A stretch of DNA of 64,000 nt from Litoribrevibacter euphylliae (lineage in GTDB: Bacteria > Pseudomonadota > Gammaproteobacteria > Pseudomonadales > Litoribrevibacteraceae): assembly GCF_042646085.1 (NCBI RefSeq), contig NZ_JBHRSZ010000004.1:1086417-1150416 (forward strand). Reading direction: 5' to 3'. The position numbers and the translations under genes are program-made. This document shows positions 16,618 through 25,106 of the stretch, one piece after another (the stretch's first letter is position 1; each line of letters begins with the position of its first letter). The notes under the pieces are model-generated. The model was not told the origin of the DNA. It worked only from the letters and a program-made list of their open reading frames with translations, and ran no database searches.

Positions 16618-16944
16618 AGCAGTGTCCACCTTTTAACGTTACAGAGAAGAAAATGTTAAATCTCACTAAGGGGTTATGCGCGTTCCTACGCCCCCTGAAT
16701 CTGATAACAACGTAACAAGTGAAATTAGACTGAACACACTAATTCATAATCATCAAAACAAAGAAATTACAAAAATCTGACAGAGATCAAAAAATAAACT
16801 ACAGGCTCAGAAAAAAGGCTTAGAACCAGCATTCCGCAAGGGATGCACTGCTGGGAGGATGGAGATCAACAGGTGAAAAGAAGAGCTAAGTTTAAAGAAT
16901 ACTCGAGGGCAACCACAGTACCCCCGAATATTGATGAACGTTTG
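16618..16944. promoter_or_regulatory. 327-bp spacer upstream of the phasin-like gene and downstream of the thiolase
   Basis: Contains the promoter of the phasin-like gene in its left, A-rich half. On the right is a hairpin with a GCAA tetraloop (GCATTCC 16829-16835 and GGGATGC 16840-16846), with a minus-strand T-run 12 bases beyond it. The hairpin may end the thiolase transcript. No convincing gene. Confidence 0.4.
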
Positions 16945-18243
16945 TTATGGACGTTCAAGAATTGCTGTTACACCTTGACCACCCGCAGCACAAATAGAGA
17001 TCAAACCACGGCCAGAGCCTTTTTGCTCAAGCATTTTTGCAAGTGTTGCAATGATGCGTCCGCCAGTTGCAGCAAACGGATGCCCCACAGCGATCGAACT
17101 ACCATTCACATTCAATTTCGACCGATCAATGGTGCCGTATTTCTTGTCACGGCCCATACGGGTTTTACAGAACTCCTCATCATCAAGCGCTGCTAATGTT
17201 GTTAAAACCACGCCTGCAAAGGCTTCGTGAATTTCATAGAAATCGAAGTCTTGAAGGGTTAATCCTGCGCGATCCAACATATTAGCAATAGCGTAGGTAG
17301 GCGCCATTAGTAGACCTTCTTTGTAGTCATGATCTTTACCAATGAAATCCACTGCCGCTGTTTCATAGAAAGTTAAGTATGCCTGAACAGGTAAATTACG
17401 CTCTTTGGCCCACTCTTCAGATGCCAGCAATACCGCAGAGGCACCGTCAGTCAGAGCAGAACTGTTCCCCGCTGTTAACGTACCTTTGCCACTTTTCTTA
17501 TCGAACGCAGGCTTTAAGCTCGCCAACTTTTCCAAAGAAACCTCAGGGCGCATAATATTGTCTTTGTCCAAGCCTTTAAATGGAACGACTAGGTCATCAA
17601 AGAAACCTTGGTCATAGGCTTTGGCTAAATTTCTATGAGAGTTGAATGCAATTTCATCTTGAGCTTCGCGACTTGTGCCCCACTCTTTTACTGTGATCTC
17701 ACAATGCTCCCCCATCGACATTTTTGTACGGGGCTCACCGTTTGATGGGATCAAAGGCATTAAATGCTTAGGACGAATACGAGAGGCAACCTTCAGTTTA
17801 TCCATGTTGGTTTTCGCGCGATTCAAATCCAAAAGAATCTTACGTAGACCTTCAGACACTCCAATTGGCGCATCAGACGTGGTATCCGTACCGCCGGCAA
17901 TGCCTGCTTCAATCTGACCAAGAGCAATCTTATTGGCAACCTGCATTGTTGCTTGAAGGCCAGTACCACAAGCCTGTTGAATGTCAGTACAAGGAGTATC
18001 TGCGTTTAACGCTGTGCTCAAAACAGACTCACGAGTTAGATTAAAATCACGGCTGTGTTTGATAACCGAACCAGCAACCACCTCTCCCAGACGCTCACCT
18101 TGAAGATTGAACTTGTTTACCACTCCATTAAGAGCCGCTGTCAACATTTCCTGATTGGACGAATGAGAATATGCCGTATTTGATCGAGCAAATGGAATTC
18201 GTGATCCACCAATAATGGCAACTTTTTTAACTTGCTGAGTCAT
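16945..18243 (-). CDS. Acetyl-CoA C-acyltransferase (FadI/FadA2-type thiolase)
   Basis: 432 residues. Catalytic Cys92 is in the QQACGTG motif, the GHPFAATGGR histidine loop is near 385, and the second catalytic Cys is in CAAGGQG near the end. Length and insertion pattern fit the longer FadI-like class rather than FadA/PhaA. It cleaves or forms 3-ketoacyl-CoA in the cytoplasm. It is divergent from the long FabG gene, with MaoC beyond it; together these make a beta-oxidation or chain-elongation module like the mycobacterial FadA2/FabG4/HtdX neighbourhood. Confidence 0.93.
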   Translation of the reverse strand: MTQQVKKVAIIGGSRIPFARSNTAYSHSSNQEMLTAALNGVVNKFNLQGERLGEVVAGSVIKHSRDFNLTRESVLSTALNADTPCTDIQQACGTGLQATMQVANKIALGQIEAGIAGGTDTTSDAPIGVSEGLRKILLDLNRAKTNMDKLKVASRIRPKHLMPLIPSNGEPRTKMSMGEHCEITVKEWGTSREAQDEIAFNSHRNLAKAYDQGFFDDLVVPFKGLDKDNIMRPEVSLEKLASLKPAFDKKSGKGTLTAGNSSALTDGASAVLLASEEWAKERNLPVQAYLTFYETAAVDFIGKDHDYKEGLLMAPTYAIANMLDRAGLTLQDFDFYEIHEAFAGVVLTTLAALDDEEFCKTRMGRDKKYGTIDRSKLNVNGSSIAVGHPFAATGGRIIATLAKMLEQKGSGRGLISICAAGGQGVTAILERP

Positions 18244-18633
18244 AGACAGTACCTTGTAAATTAACGTGTAAAAACAACAATCGGGCTACCTTAAATCATA
18301 TTACGAGCGAAACATTAACAAATGTTATGACAAGCCATAAGAACCAACGTATTAAGGTAAATTCATACCGAGAGTTAGCTTATCAGCGCTTTTCGCGCCA
18401 CTCCATGGTCTATTCAGACATACATAGAGGCCATGTAGCCTAACGAAGAGTAGTTTAAGAATTTATGCCAATGACTCATTGGCTCAAACGACGTAATGAA
18501 AGGAAAGCTGGGTCAATTCATTTAATCAGAGCTTATGCTCCAATAGCGTCTATAACCTTGATTTAATCGTCTCTTCATACATCAAGGTCTTTCACCTTTA
18601 CGTTACAGACTTATCAATTGTTAGGAAAACATC
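18244..18633. promoter_or_regulatory. 390-bp divergent spacer, thiolase / long FabG
   Basis: It must hold both promoters. AACATT (18311-18316) and AATGTT (18321-18326) form a 6-4-6 inverted repeat about 70 bp upstream of the thiolase start, which fits a TetR- or GntR-type operator. No coding potential was seen. Confidence 0.45.
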
Positions 18634-20067
18634 ATGGGCGACTTCTACCAAAAAATGCTGCAAAACGATGCCGGAAGAAAAATTTTAAAGTCGGTCGGAT
18701 TACCGACTCCTGTCGACCTTAACCGTCATCAGGGTCAAGCAGTCTTCTTTAAGGGTGATCTGTTGATCGGTAGTGTTGAAGGCAGTCAAATGTTAGAGCC
18801 ATCGCTTCAGTCTCTCAGCCATGCGGAAGCGAAAGTCATGTTACCTGCCAACGGTAAAACGGCCTCTTCAATAATCAAGCATTGCGAAAACTTTGGAATC
18901 AACCCATTACAGATTCAATGTGAGAAAGGCGCTGTCAGTGAAACCTTTGATGCTTTGGTATTTGACGCAACGGGTCTCCAAAACACTAAAGAGTTAAAGC
19001 ATCTTTATGCCTTCTTTAGCCCAGTGATGCGAAACATCAAGCACAATGGTCGAATCATTATTTTTGGTCGTCCACATATGGCATCCAGTTCAGGGGAACA
19101 AGCTGCCGCAATGAGAGCACTGGAAGGCTTCAGCCGCTCACTGTCGAAAGAGATTGGTAAGAAAGGGGCTACCTCGCAAGTGATTTACGTCGACAAAGGC
19201 GCTGAACACCTAGCTAAACCTGCCTTTGAATTCTTCCTCTCGGCAAAATCCGCCTATGTAAACGGCCAAGCAATAACGGTTGCCAAACCTGGCCCAGCCA
19301 AAAACAAAGTTGAACTGCCTGTTATCGACTGGCGCCTTCCTCTCGAGGGTAAAACCGCACTGGTTACTGGTGGCTCTCGAGGCATTGGTGAAGCCATTGC
19401 TGAAACCTTAGCGAGAGATGGTGCAAAAGTATTTGTACTTGATATTGCAGCGACTCAAGAAGATCTTGAACTGGTTGCGAACCAAATCGGCGGTGAGGCT
19501 ATTGTTGCTGATATTACAGCCAAAGAAACGCCCCAGCTGATTGCAGATGCCGTGGCAGAAACAGGTTTAGACATTATTGTTCATAATGCTGGAGTCACCC
19601 GAGACAAAATGTTGGCGAACATGCCTGAACATTTTTGGGATATGACGCTAAGCATTAACCTAACAGCAGAGGAAGAAATCAACGATCACCTTCTGGAAAA
19701 TAACGTGATCAATGAAGATGGTCGTATTATTTGTGTTTCCTCAATGAACGGTATCGCCGGGCAAGTAGGCCAATCAAATTATGCTGCCTCCAAAGCAGGA
19801 GTCATTGGCTATGTTGAATTCATGGCAAAACCATTAGCCAAGAAGAACATTACCATCAACGCGGTTGCCCCAGGTTTTATTGAAACGGCCATGACGGATG
19901 CGATTCCATTCATGACACGAGAAGTTGGCCGCCGCATGAATTCATTAAGCCAAGGCGGTAAGCCAGTGGACGTTGCTGAAACCATTGCCTTCTTTGCTTC
20001 GCCGGAATCGAAAGGTATTTCAGGAAATGTATTACGTGTCTGCGGTCAGTGTCTGATTGGTGCTTAA
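18634..20067 (+). CDS. Long-form 3-oxoacyl-(ACP/CoA) reductase, FabG4-like
   Basis: 477 residues, about twice classical FabG. The N-terminal half (1-230) is a degenerate Rossmann domain without the TGxxxGxG motif. The C-terminal half is a full SDR: TALVTGGSRGIGEA at about 240-253, HNAGVTRD, the SSMNG serine, and the YAASK catalytic pair near 382. This matches high-molecular-weight FabG proteins, which reduce 3-oxoacyl-CoA with NAD(P)H. ATG is preceded by AGGA. It is divergent from the thiolase, and MaoC follows beyond an opposite-strand AraC gene. It has a strong terminator. Confidence 0.9.
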   Translation: MGDFYQKMLQNDAGRKILKSVGLPTPVDLNRHQGQAVFFKGDLLIGSVEGSQMLEPSLQSLSHAEAKVMLPANGKTASSIIKHCENFGINPLQIQCEKGAVSETFDALVFDATGLQNTKELKHLYAFFSPVMRNIKHNGRIIIFGRPHMASSSGEQAAAMRALEGFSRSLSKEIGKKGATSQVIYVDKGAEHLAKPAFEFFLSAKSAYVNGQAITVAKPGPAKNKVELPVIDWRLPLEGKTALVTGGSRGIGEAIAETLARDGAKVFVLDIAATQEDLELVANQIGGEAIVADITAKETPQLIADAVAETGLDIIVHNAGVTRDKMLANMPEHFWDMTLSINLTAEEEINDHLLENNVINEDGRIICVSSMNGIAGQVGQSNYAASKAGVIGYVEFMAKPLAKKNITINAVAPGFIETAMTDAIPFMTREVGRRMNSLSQGGKPVDVAETIAFFASPESKGISGNVLRVCGQCLIGA

Positions 20068-20097
20068 CGATAAGACAAAAGCAGAACGAGTTTGAAA

Positions 20098-20127
20098 GCC
20101 GGAGTTATGCTCTAACTCCGGTTTTTT
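20098..20127 (+). terminator. Terminator of the FabG gene, embedded in the 3' end of the AraC gene
   Basis: CCGGAGTTA, loop of five, TAACTCCGG, then six T. The stem contains the stop codon and final codons of the convergent AraC gene (stop at 20105-20107). Confidence 0.85.
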
Positions 20128-21121
20128 GTTTGCGGTACTCAACAGGCGTTAAGCCAGTCCAGCGTTTAAATGCTCGATAAAACGTACTGGGTTCAGAAAA
20201 GCCTGTCAGATACACAATCTCATCAATGGATTCGTCCGTACACACCAATAAGCGCTTGGCAAAGCGACAACGATAATCCGCTAATAATTGATTGAAACTG
20301 GTATCGGCATGAGACAATGCAGATCGCAACTGACGAGCACTCAACGACATGCGTTCAGCCACCGATTCTAAGGTTACTTGACTGGTTTCTAATGACTCAC
20401 CAATGATCTTTCGAACTTCATGCACAACATCCTGTTGTTCAAGCTTAGCAACGTGCTGATCTGCTAACTGCTCGTGAAGTTGCAGCAGCTCGGATTCAGC
20501 ATGAAAAGATGGAAGATCCAGTAATTCTTTTTTGAAATAGATTCGGTTACTCGGTTGCGAGAAGTCTACCGGGCATTCAAAGATCCGCTGGTATTCTGTT
20601 AAATCCTCCGGCGCTTCGAAGCTGAACGAAAGCTTCGATGGACGAAAGGCGTCTTCTGTCACATAGCGAAAGAACTTGATTAAACCAACCGCAGAACAAT
20701 CGTTAAAATGTCGCAGTTGTCGTGTTTCGGCCAGCTGTGTATCGGTCACTAAACACGCCAAGTCGTCACTTAACTCTAAGGTAGCCTGAGCGGCATCGGT
20801 CAATAAACGCTGATAGCTCAATGAACGTTTAAGCCCTTCACCAAAGGTTGGGCTACTTAAGAAGAGATATTCCAACACCTGACCTCGGAACACTGGCATG
20901 TGTTCGCCAAAATGAAGCCCCACATTCGGATCTTGAGTGACAGACTCGGCCACATTCCAAAAGATCAGATTCGCTTGATGAGGCGTTCGTAAATCTTGTT
21001 CTTGAAGCAACTCGGGTTGAATACCGCAGCGTTGATAGATGGTTGCGACATCAACGCCCATATTGATCATGGCCTTATTCATGAGGCGCATCAAAATCCC
21101 TGCATCTCTCAATTCAGCCAT
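20105..21121 (-). CDS. AraC-family regulator (PF12625 + HTH_18)
   Basis: 338 residues. N-terminal ligand-type domain of the OruR/GbuR group (GVDVATIYQRCGIQPELLQ; VFRGQVLEYLFLSSPTFGEGL). The C-terminal AraC HTH has VTLESVAERMSLSARQLRSA and a second HTH ending GFSEPSTFYRAFKRWTGLTPVEYR. It sits on the opposite strand between the FabG and MaoC genes, so it likely controls this fatty-acid module. Its last residues are encoded by a FabG terminator. The architecture is the same as the regulator at 4885-5982. Confidence 0.9.
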   Translation of the reverse strand: MAELRDAGILMRLMNKAMINMGVDVATIYQRCGIQPELLQEQDLRTPHQANLIFWNVAESVTQDPNVGLHFGEHMPVFRGQVLEYLFLSSPTFGEGLKRSLSYQRLLTDAAQATLELSDDLACLVTDTQLAETRQLRHFNDCSAVGLIKFFRYVTEDAFRPSKLSFSFEAPEDLTEYQRIFECPVDFSQPSNRIYFKKELLDLPSFHAESELLQLHEQLADQHVAKLEQQDVVHEVRKIIGESLETSQVTLESVAERMSLSARQLRSALSHADTSFNQLLADYRCRFAKRLLVCTDESIDEIVYLTGFSEPSTFYRAFKRWTGLTPVEYRKQKTGVRA

Positions 21122-21176
21122 AATAAAAACATCCTGTTCAGTTTTGCTTGTGTAGGTAATTGGTAACAGAGACAGA

Positions 21177-21227
21177 GTGAACCTTTCAATAGACCCGTAA
21201 CTGGTGGTCTACAATGTAATGGTTCAC
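21177..21227. promoter_or_regulatory. Nested inverted repeats between AraC and MaoC genes
   Basis: Outer arms GTGAACC (21177-21183) and GGTTCAC (21221-21227) enclose inner arms TAGACC (21190-21195) and GGTCTA (21206-21211). The pairs are nearly concentric, 56 bp upstream of the AraC start and 120 bp upstream of MaoC. A dimer/tetramer operator is likely. Confidence 0.6.
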
Positions 21228-21346
21228 AGAAAACTCTACAAGCCTGTATTGACTCAGATGACATCACTGCATGCTCGTATAGCCAATTTTTCCGTTTTGA
21301 TCTCTTTATAAGATGGGCAGATCATTGAGCGAGAAAAGTACACGAT

Positions 21347-22237
21347 ATGTCACATATATTCACTGCCACAACATGCCAACCTCAGCAACTAAAGCAGATG
21401 CCGTCCATTCTTCAGTTGTATCGTAAAGCTATTCTTCCGAAGAAAACTAAAGCGACATCGGCTGACCAAATACCTCATCTTTCTGTTGAGCTTGGTAGCG
21501 TCAATTTAAATCGTAACAAGGTAAAAGAATATTCTGACGTTTGTGAGTTCTACTTTGACAATCAAACAGTCCCTGTCACTTACCCTCACGTTTTAGCGTT
21601 CAATCTACAACTAGAGCTAATGGCAAATGCCAACTTCCCTATTCCATTATTGGGCTTGGTTCATGTGAGGAATCAGATTCAAAGTTACCGCAGTATTTCG
21701 TTGACAGACACGCTCGACTTCCAGGTTTCCATTTCTGAAGCACGAGATACTGACAAAGGTATTGAGTTCGACCTAACAACTCGAATTACGTGCAAGGGAG
21801 AACGTGTTTGGGAGTCGGTCAGCACAAACCTTTATCGCTTTAAATCGACACCTAAGAAAGCCGGTTCGTATACACCTCAGCCACTTGAACCTTTCCGTTA
21901 TTCTGAATTCTGGGACGTAAAAGAAAACACAGGCCGAAAGTACGCCAAAGCATCCGGGGATTCCAATCCGATTCATTTATATAGGTGGTCTGCAAAAGCG
22001 TTTGGCTTTAAACAAGCCATCATCCACGGCATGTGGACCAAAGCACGTACGTTAGCTGCGCTGGAACCCTTACTAAAAACGCATGCATTAAAGATCACCA
22101 CTGAATTCAAACAACCTATCTTCCTCCCGTCTCGAGTGCTTCTTCATTACAACGAATATGACACAGGTATGCTGTTTGAAGTGCGTAATGAAGCTAACAA
22201 CAAAGTTCATATGAAAGGCAATATCAGCACACTTTAG
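21347..22237 (+). CDS. MaoC-family acyl-CoA dehydratase/hydratase
   Basis: 296 residues: an N-terminal degenerate hot-dog unit and a C-terminal MaoC unit with YAKASGDSNPIHLYRWSAKAFGFKQAIIHGMW. This contains the catalytic D-x-N-P-I-H hydratase motif (near 207). The enzyme hydrates trans-2-enoyl-CoA to (R)-3-hydroxyacyl-CoA or dehydrates the reverse. It matches HtdX-type proteins paired with FabG4 and FadA2 in mycobacteria. Convergent with the macrodomain gene, 9 bp between stops. Confidence 0.9.
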   Translation: MSHIFTATTCQPQQLKQMPSILQLYRKAILPKKTKATSADQIPHLSVELGSVNLNRNKVKEYSDVCEFYFDNQTVPVTYPHVLAFNLQLELMANANFPIPLLGLVHVRNQIQSYRSISLTDTLDFQVSISEARDTDKGIEFDLTTRITCKGERVWESVSTNLYRFKSTPKKAGSYTPQPLEPFRYSEFWDVKENTGRKYAKASGDSNPIHLYRWSAKAFGFKQAIIHGMWTKARTLAALEPLLKTHALKITTEFKQPIFLPSRVLLHYNEYDTGMLFEVRNEANNKVHMKGNISTL

Positions 22238-22246
22238 TTTTGTGTT

Positions 22247-22756
22247 TTAAGTGGTTAAGGCGGAGAGGTAAATCTGGTAGTCGTTTTCAGAAAAACAACA
22301 AAAGATGACTTCATCCATTTGATGCGGTTGATCGTTAAGAAAATCTTTAACGCTTCTGATGGCGACCTCAACGGCCTGATTGGCAGGGTAACCATAAATA
22401 CCTGTGCTGATACACGGAAAAGCGATTGTCTTTACCTGATAACGAGCAGCTAGTTTTAGTGACTCTTGGTAGCATGAAGCTAGTAGTTCAGCCTCCCCGC
22501 AATTTCCACCATGCCATACTGGACCAACGGTATGAATCACATGATTGGCAGGTAATTTGTATCCCTGAGTGATTTTGGCTTGGCCAGTAGTACAACCATT
22601 TAAAGCCCGACATTCAGATAATAGACCGGGGCCTGCTGCTCGATGAATTGCCCCGTCTACTCCGCCACCGCCGAGCAAAGATTCATTTGCAGCATTCACA
22701 ATGGCATTTACATTCAGTTCAGTAATATCACCTAATTGCGCTTTTAGAACTGTCAT
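22247..22756 (-). CDS. ymdB: Macrodomain protein, O-acetyl-ADP-ribose deacetylase (YmdB-like)
   Basis: 169 residues starting MTVLKAQLGDITELNVNAIVNAANESLLGGGGVDG; an earlier in-frame ATG at 22792 adds 12 unsupported residues. The ADP-ribose-binding motifs are present: VNAANESLLGGGGVDGAIHRAAG and the FPCISTGIYGYP loop. The family hydrolyses O-acetyl-ADP-ribose and can remove mono-ADP-ribose. Cytoplasmic. Probably monocistronic, 28-64 bp from the 12-TM membrane gene. Confidence 0.92.
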   Translation of the reverse strand: MTVLKAQLGDITELNVNAIVNAANESLLGGGGVDGAIHRAAGPGLLSECRALNGCTTGQAKITQGYKLPANHVIHTVGPVWHGGNCGEAELLASCYQESLKLAARYQVKTIAFPCISTGIYGYPANQAVEVAIRSVKDFLNDQPHQMDEVIFCCFSENDYQIYLSALTT

Positions 22757-22820
22757 ACAACGACCTGTTCGACTTTCACTGGCTAAAAACAATGGTTTTA
22801 GCCCTTATATTGAGAATAAC

Positions 22821-24146
22821 TTAGACGTGTCCATTTGCCACTGATTGAACTGACATCATTTCCTTTTCTTTGGCTAGGTATCGCTTCCACACTTTGATAC
22901 CAATGAGAATTAAGAAAACACAGACACCCCCCAGTAACAGACCCGCAACATTCGAGCTCAGCTCAACAAAAGGTGCCATCAATAAGAAAACTAACGTCAC
23001 ACAATAGAGCTGGAACAAACGACGTCCCGGCCACGACGCCAACATATCACTCATTGACGGCATCAAGCCCAATGTCTCCATGGATTTCATCGACATTTGT
23101 TGTAGATGTAAAAACGCCAAGAACGGGATTATTTTCAATAACATTCCCAGAATAATGCTCACCACAAACCCGAAAATAAGCACCAACATCGCTAACATTT
23201 GAATCTGAGCGGTTAAGGCATGATCTATTAAAAGTGAGACATCAAATATCACCACTGCGCAGATCAGCATACCCAGCCCTAATCGCCAGAAATTAACGGT
23301 ATTATCGGAGACTTTTCGCCTGCGCTGATTCAACAACCACAGTCCCGCTAAGGCGTAGCCTATCAAACTGATATGTAACAAACCCAAGGCACTCCATGTC
23401 ATAACCTGCCCGACAATAGAGCTTTGTTGAACCAGACCACTGGCCAACATTAATAGCGCTAAGAAATGGAAAACAGGCAATCCCTTTCGAATTAAACGAG
23501 GGTATTCGGGGGTCACATGAAACATGGGAATGACCTGAAAGCTAACACCGATAATCATCAATGTTACCCAACCGAGCAAACCAAATGATAAATGAATATT
23601 GGTGAGAAGCTTCCCAAGAACTGATGCCTCCAACCAGTGGTAACTACCAAGCTGCCATAGCCCTGACAACACCGTAAATATCAGGCAAGTCACCGCAAAT
23701 TTTATGGATAGAATGGAATCGTTGGACTTAGACTTCAGCAATACAAAAATAATAGCGGATGCCATTGCGAAGAGAGGTATCGCTATTAAGCAGGTGGTGA
23801 GAAGCACAACAAATCTGGAAGGCGAAAGAAAGTTAAGAGGAAACAGCACTATGCCCAAGGTTAGAAGGACATGAAATCCGGTAGCCGATGTATCCACCAT
23901 GGGAAACCCTTTCCCACTAAGAACAGGAAGTACCTGTGTTAGTGCACCACACATGATCATCAGGATGAAGCCCAATGCATATAAATGAGTTAATGCGATT
24001 AAGTCCGGTTGCCATCGACTTAACCAAAGATCAGGCAAAATAAAAGCGCATGCTCCCATAAGGCCAAAAATTGGCGCCGTCATAAAGAACCGCATGGGAG
24101 TCCTAAACTGCGGAATATTGTCAAGAAACAAACCTGAAAGATTCAT
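22821..24146 (-). CDS. 12-TM membrane protein, NnrS/heme-copper-oxidase-subunit-I-like
   Basis: 441 residues with about twelve membrane helices. Conserved histidines fall in helices (LTHLYALGFILMIMCGALTQ; NIHLSFGLLGWVTLMIIGV; LLHISLIGYALAG; FLALLMLASG), reminiscent of NnrS or the heme-binding core of oxidase subunit I. I cannot tell which. Start overlaps the DUF2249 stop by four bases (ATGA). With hemerythrin and DUF2249 upstream and an FNR/DNR-like site at the operon head, a role in nitric-oxide or oxygen stress is likely. Confidence 0.7.
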   Translation of the reverse strand: MNLSGLFLDNIPQFRTPMRFFMTAPIFGLMGACAFILPDLWLSRWQPDLIALTHLYALGFILMIMCGALTQVLPVLSGKGFPMVDTSATGFHVLLTLGIVLFPLNFLSPSRFVVLLTTCLIAIPLFAMASAIIFVLLKSKSNDSILSIKFAVTCLIFTVLSGLWQLGSYHWLEASVLGKLLTNIHLSFGLLGWVTLMIIGVSFQVIPMFHVTPEYPRLIRKGLPVFHFLALLMLASGLVQQSSIVGQVMTWSALGLLHISLIGYALAGLWLLNQRRRKVSDNTVNFWRLGLGMLICAVVIFDVSLLIDHALTAQIQMLAMLVLIFGFVVSIILGMLLKIIPFLAFLHLQQMSMKSMETLGLMPSMSDMLASWPGRRLFQLYCVTLVFLLMAPFVELSSNVAGLLLGGVCVFLILIGIKVWKRYLAKEKEMMSVQSVANGHV

Positions 24147-24481
24147 TCGCCCTTCCCTGATTTTTTCGCCCCTAATCCTTGGGGATGAGAAGATTTATGC
24201 CAAATACAAATTTCAAAGAGCCCATCTTCTACTCGTTCGGTAGAAAACTGAAACCCCAGATCCGGCAATTGATGGTAAAGAGGAAATGGCTCTCGTCGAT
24301 GGCTGACTTTCAACACTTCTCCTGCTTTGAGAACGGAAAGTGCAGCCAAAATCTTCTGCATTGGCTCAGGTGGTTCCAGTGTACGGACATCCAATGCGAC
24401 CCAGTGCGTATTTTCAGAAAACCTTCTGATTTCTTTTAACACGTGAGATTTAAGCACACGCCGACGATTCCATATCTGCAA
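24143..24481 (-). CDS. DUF2249 small protein
   Basis: Up to 112 residues from TTG 24481; a GTG at 24457 would reduce overlap with the hemerythrin gene from 32 to 8 bp and is equally plausible. WVALDVRTLEPPEPMQKIL and LKVSHRREPFPLYHQLPDLGF are the DUF2249 (SirA/TusA-like) pattern. Middle gene of the hemerythrin/DUF2249/membrane operon; both junctions overlap. Reported neighbours are NO-metabolism genes; biochemical role not known. Confidence 0.8.
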   Translation of the reverse strand: MQIWNRRRVLKSHVLKEIRRFSENTHWVALDVRTLEPPEPMQKILAALSVLKAGEVLKVSHRREPFPLYHQLPDLGFQFSTERVEDGLFEICIWHKSSHPQGLGAKKSGKGE

Positions 24482-24887
24482 TAACTTGATCCGCTGCTAC
24501 CAAAGCGCGATCAGCCATTGGATAAAGCATTTGTTCCTCTTTCATGTTGTGCTGCTGAATAAAGATCATTAATGACTCAGACAACCCAAGAAACGACTCT
24601 TTGTCCTGACCTTTCAAAGCAACTTCCAATTTCGAGCAAATAGAGCGCATTTGTTGATGCTCCATTCTCATCACCATGGTTGGACCTTGCGTCATCCCCG
24701 TTGCTTCTTCGAACTGAGGGAACAAAACGTTTTCTTCCATGTTCAGGTGATCTTCTAAATCTGCTTTAAAAAGGTGCCATTTATGACCTGCATCTGACCA
24801 ATTTCCGGAAACAACCGAGTTTTCTGCATCTGAAAATAGCTGATCACACTCTCGATGCTTATGGGTCATGAATTCACTGATAGACAT
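24450..24887 (-). CDS. Hemerythrin-domain protein
   Basis: 145 residues, a four-helix bundle with di-iron ligands in the standard order: H9/H11 (MTHKHRECDQLF), HLFKADLEDHLNMEENVLFPQ, MRMEHQQMR and FIQQHNMKEEQMLYPMAD. Such proteins bind O2 or NO at a non-heme di-iron site or repair iron-sulfur damage (YtfE-like). First gene of the operon, with an FNR/DNR-like palindrome 65-78 bp upstream of its ATG. Confidence 0.9.
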   Translation of the reverse strand: MSISEFMTHKHRECDQLFSDAENSVVSGNWSDAGHKWHLFKADLEDHLNMEENVLFPQFEEATGMTQGPTMVMRMEHQQMRSICSKLEVALKGQDKESFLGLSESLMIFIQQHNMKEEQMLYPMADRALVAADQVIADMESSACA

Positions 24888-24951
24888 TATTTACTCCTTT
24901 TTCGAGACTTAACTTACTTTATCAATTTAGTCGGATTTGAAATTTGAAACA

Positions 24952-24965
24952 TTGACCGAGATTAA
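24952..24965. promoter_or_regulatory. FNR/DNR-like binding site upstream of hemerythrin operon
   Basis: TTGACCGAGATTAA fits TTGAT-N4-ATCAA at 8 of 10 fixed bases, with the mismatches symmetric. Centre lies about 71 bp upstream of the hemerythrin start, a suitable activator distance, with an A+T-rich -10-like region between. A CRP/FNR-family regulator (oxygen or NO responsive) is inferred. Confidence 0.5.
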
Positions 24966-25106
24966 TAAAAGCGCTGTTTAATTTTTCACCAATCAACATA
25001 CATTACTTTTTAAATTGCTTGGATAAAGTCGCGTCTTCAGTAAGGAATCGTTACACTTCTGCCAGAAACATCAGAACCATAAACAAGAGTTTAAGCTGCG
25101 GTGCGT

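Noticed and set aside
16843..17196. Plus-strand ORF overlapping the thiolase end
   Set aside because: Antisense shadow of the thiolase coding sequence.
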